Shown here piece by piece: positions 13,292 through 13,434 of a stretch of 13,434 nt of DNA (position 1 is the first letter of the stretch; every line of letters starts with the position of its first letter). This DNA comes from UMGS1649 sp045604405 (GTDB lineage Bacteria > Bacillota > Clostridia > TANB77 > CAG-465). A program made the translations under genes and the position numbers. The notes below the pieces were generated by a model, which had not been told where the DNA came from, did not search any database, and was given only the letters and a program-made list of their open reading frames with translations. The stretch lies in the NCBI GenBank assembly GCA_045604405.1, contig JAZUNZ010000027.1, forward strand, positions 1 to 13,434, read 5' to 3'.

Positions 13292-13434
13292 CATAGTAAA
13301 TAATCCCCCAGCTTAGCTGGGGGCATTTTACTATGCGCCTATAAGGCTTGTTATTAGCAACGCCTCAAGGCGTTTAGCTATTCCGACACGCGCGTCCTTT
13401 GGACTACCCGCTACCCGTTAAACGGGTCTTGGTA
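13292..13434 (+). ncRNA. Probable HEARO/IscB omega-RNA (5' part, runs off window)
   Basis: A non-coding stretch, more GC-rich than its surroundings, built of consecutive hairpins. Seen: outer arms CATAGTAAA / TTTACTATG (13292-13300, 13327-13335) around an 8-bp stem CCCCCAGC-TTA-GCTGGGGG (13305-13323); GCCT-ATA-AGGC (13337-13347); TAGC-AACGCC-TCAA-GGCGTT-TA-GCTA (13355-13380); GTCC-TTT-GGAC (13394-13404); ACCCGT-TAA-ACGGGT (13413-13427). The order and unpaired words such as CTATTCCGACACGCG and TTTGGACTACCCGC agree with what I remember of HEARO (HNH-endonuclease-associated RNA and ORF), the omega-RNA of IscB. In that system the guide is the 5' end taken from flanking DNA, and the nuclease gene lies downstream, here beyond the window. 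Assignment rests on memory and on structure. Another structured mobile-element RNA (TnpB type) is the alternative. Confidence 0.6.

Noticed and set aside
13292..13335. Hairpin after dinD as an ordinary rho-independent terminator
   Set aside because: The stem is strong, but no T-tract follows it; only TTTT occurs within the second arm, and further structured GC-rich sequence continues for 100 nt.
1..13434. CRISPR array or tRNA/rRNA genes
   Set aside because: No regularly spaced repeat longer than the three 6-nt half-sites at 4279-4306, and no cloverleaf or rRNA signature on either strand.

Overview
The window reads as chromosome of a low-GC Gram-positive bacterium, most likely a member of the Clostridia. 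The basis is AT-rich sequence, strong AGGAGG-type ribosome binding sites, sigma-A promoters with 17-nt spacers, a WalR-like regulator, a Gram-positive type LexA box, and the order SRP RNA - dnaX - ybaB - recR known from Bacillus and relatives. The SRP RNA is the short (about 90 nt) form. I cannot name a genus.

Layout, left to right. (1) 104-1148, minus strand: two small genes carrying three copies of one unrecognised domain of about 105 residues (two fused, one separate), ending in two tandem terminators. (2) 1362-4221, minus strand: a compact operon walR-like response regulator, walK-like histidine kinase, tatD nuclease. It has a sigma-A promoter and, just upstream, three 11-nt-spaced half-sites of the type OmpR-family regulators bind. 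(3) 4462-4914, plus strand: an orphan gene of unknown function with its own promoter and hairpin. (4) 4931-10279, minus strand: an SRP RNA with its own promoter and terminator, then dnaX, ybaB, recR, a MurL-like glutamate epimerase and a MurD ligase. This joins DNA replication and repair genes to cell-wall precursor genes; the intergenic gaps are 1 to 11 nt. (5) 10318-10986, minus strand: a membrane-anchored protein of unknown function, divergent from a 61-residue small protein. (6) 11310-12317, plus strand: a receiver-HD-GYP protein whose receiver has Ser where the phosphorylated Asp should be, followed by a long terminator hairpin. (7) 12406-13291, plus strand: dinD under a promoter with a LexA box between -35 and -10. 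(8) 13292-13434, plus strand: a GC-rich, densely structured non-coding stretch that starts right after dinD and runs off the window. I think it is the start of a HEARO/IscB omega-RNA (the RNA of an IS200/IS605-like RNA-guided nuclease element).

How the parts work together. Three themes stand out. First, murL beside murD suggests the alternative route to D-Glu in peptidoglycan: L-Glu is ligated to UDP-MurNAc-L-Ala and then epimerised in place. Second, walRK-like cell-wall signalling and a degenerate c-di-GMP-type HD-GYP protein are regulatory genes of this chromosome segment. Third, an SOS-controlled dinD sits directly upstream of a putative omega-RNA, so a guide RNA could be co-transcribed with an SOS gene.

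All family names are from memory of motifs and gene order; no searches were run.
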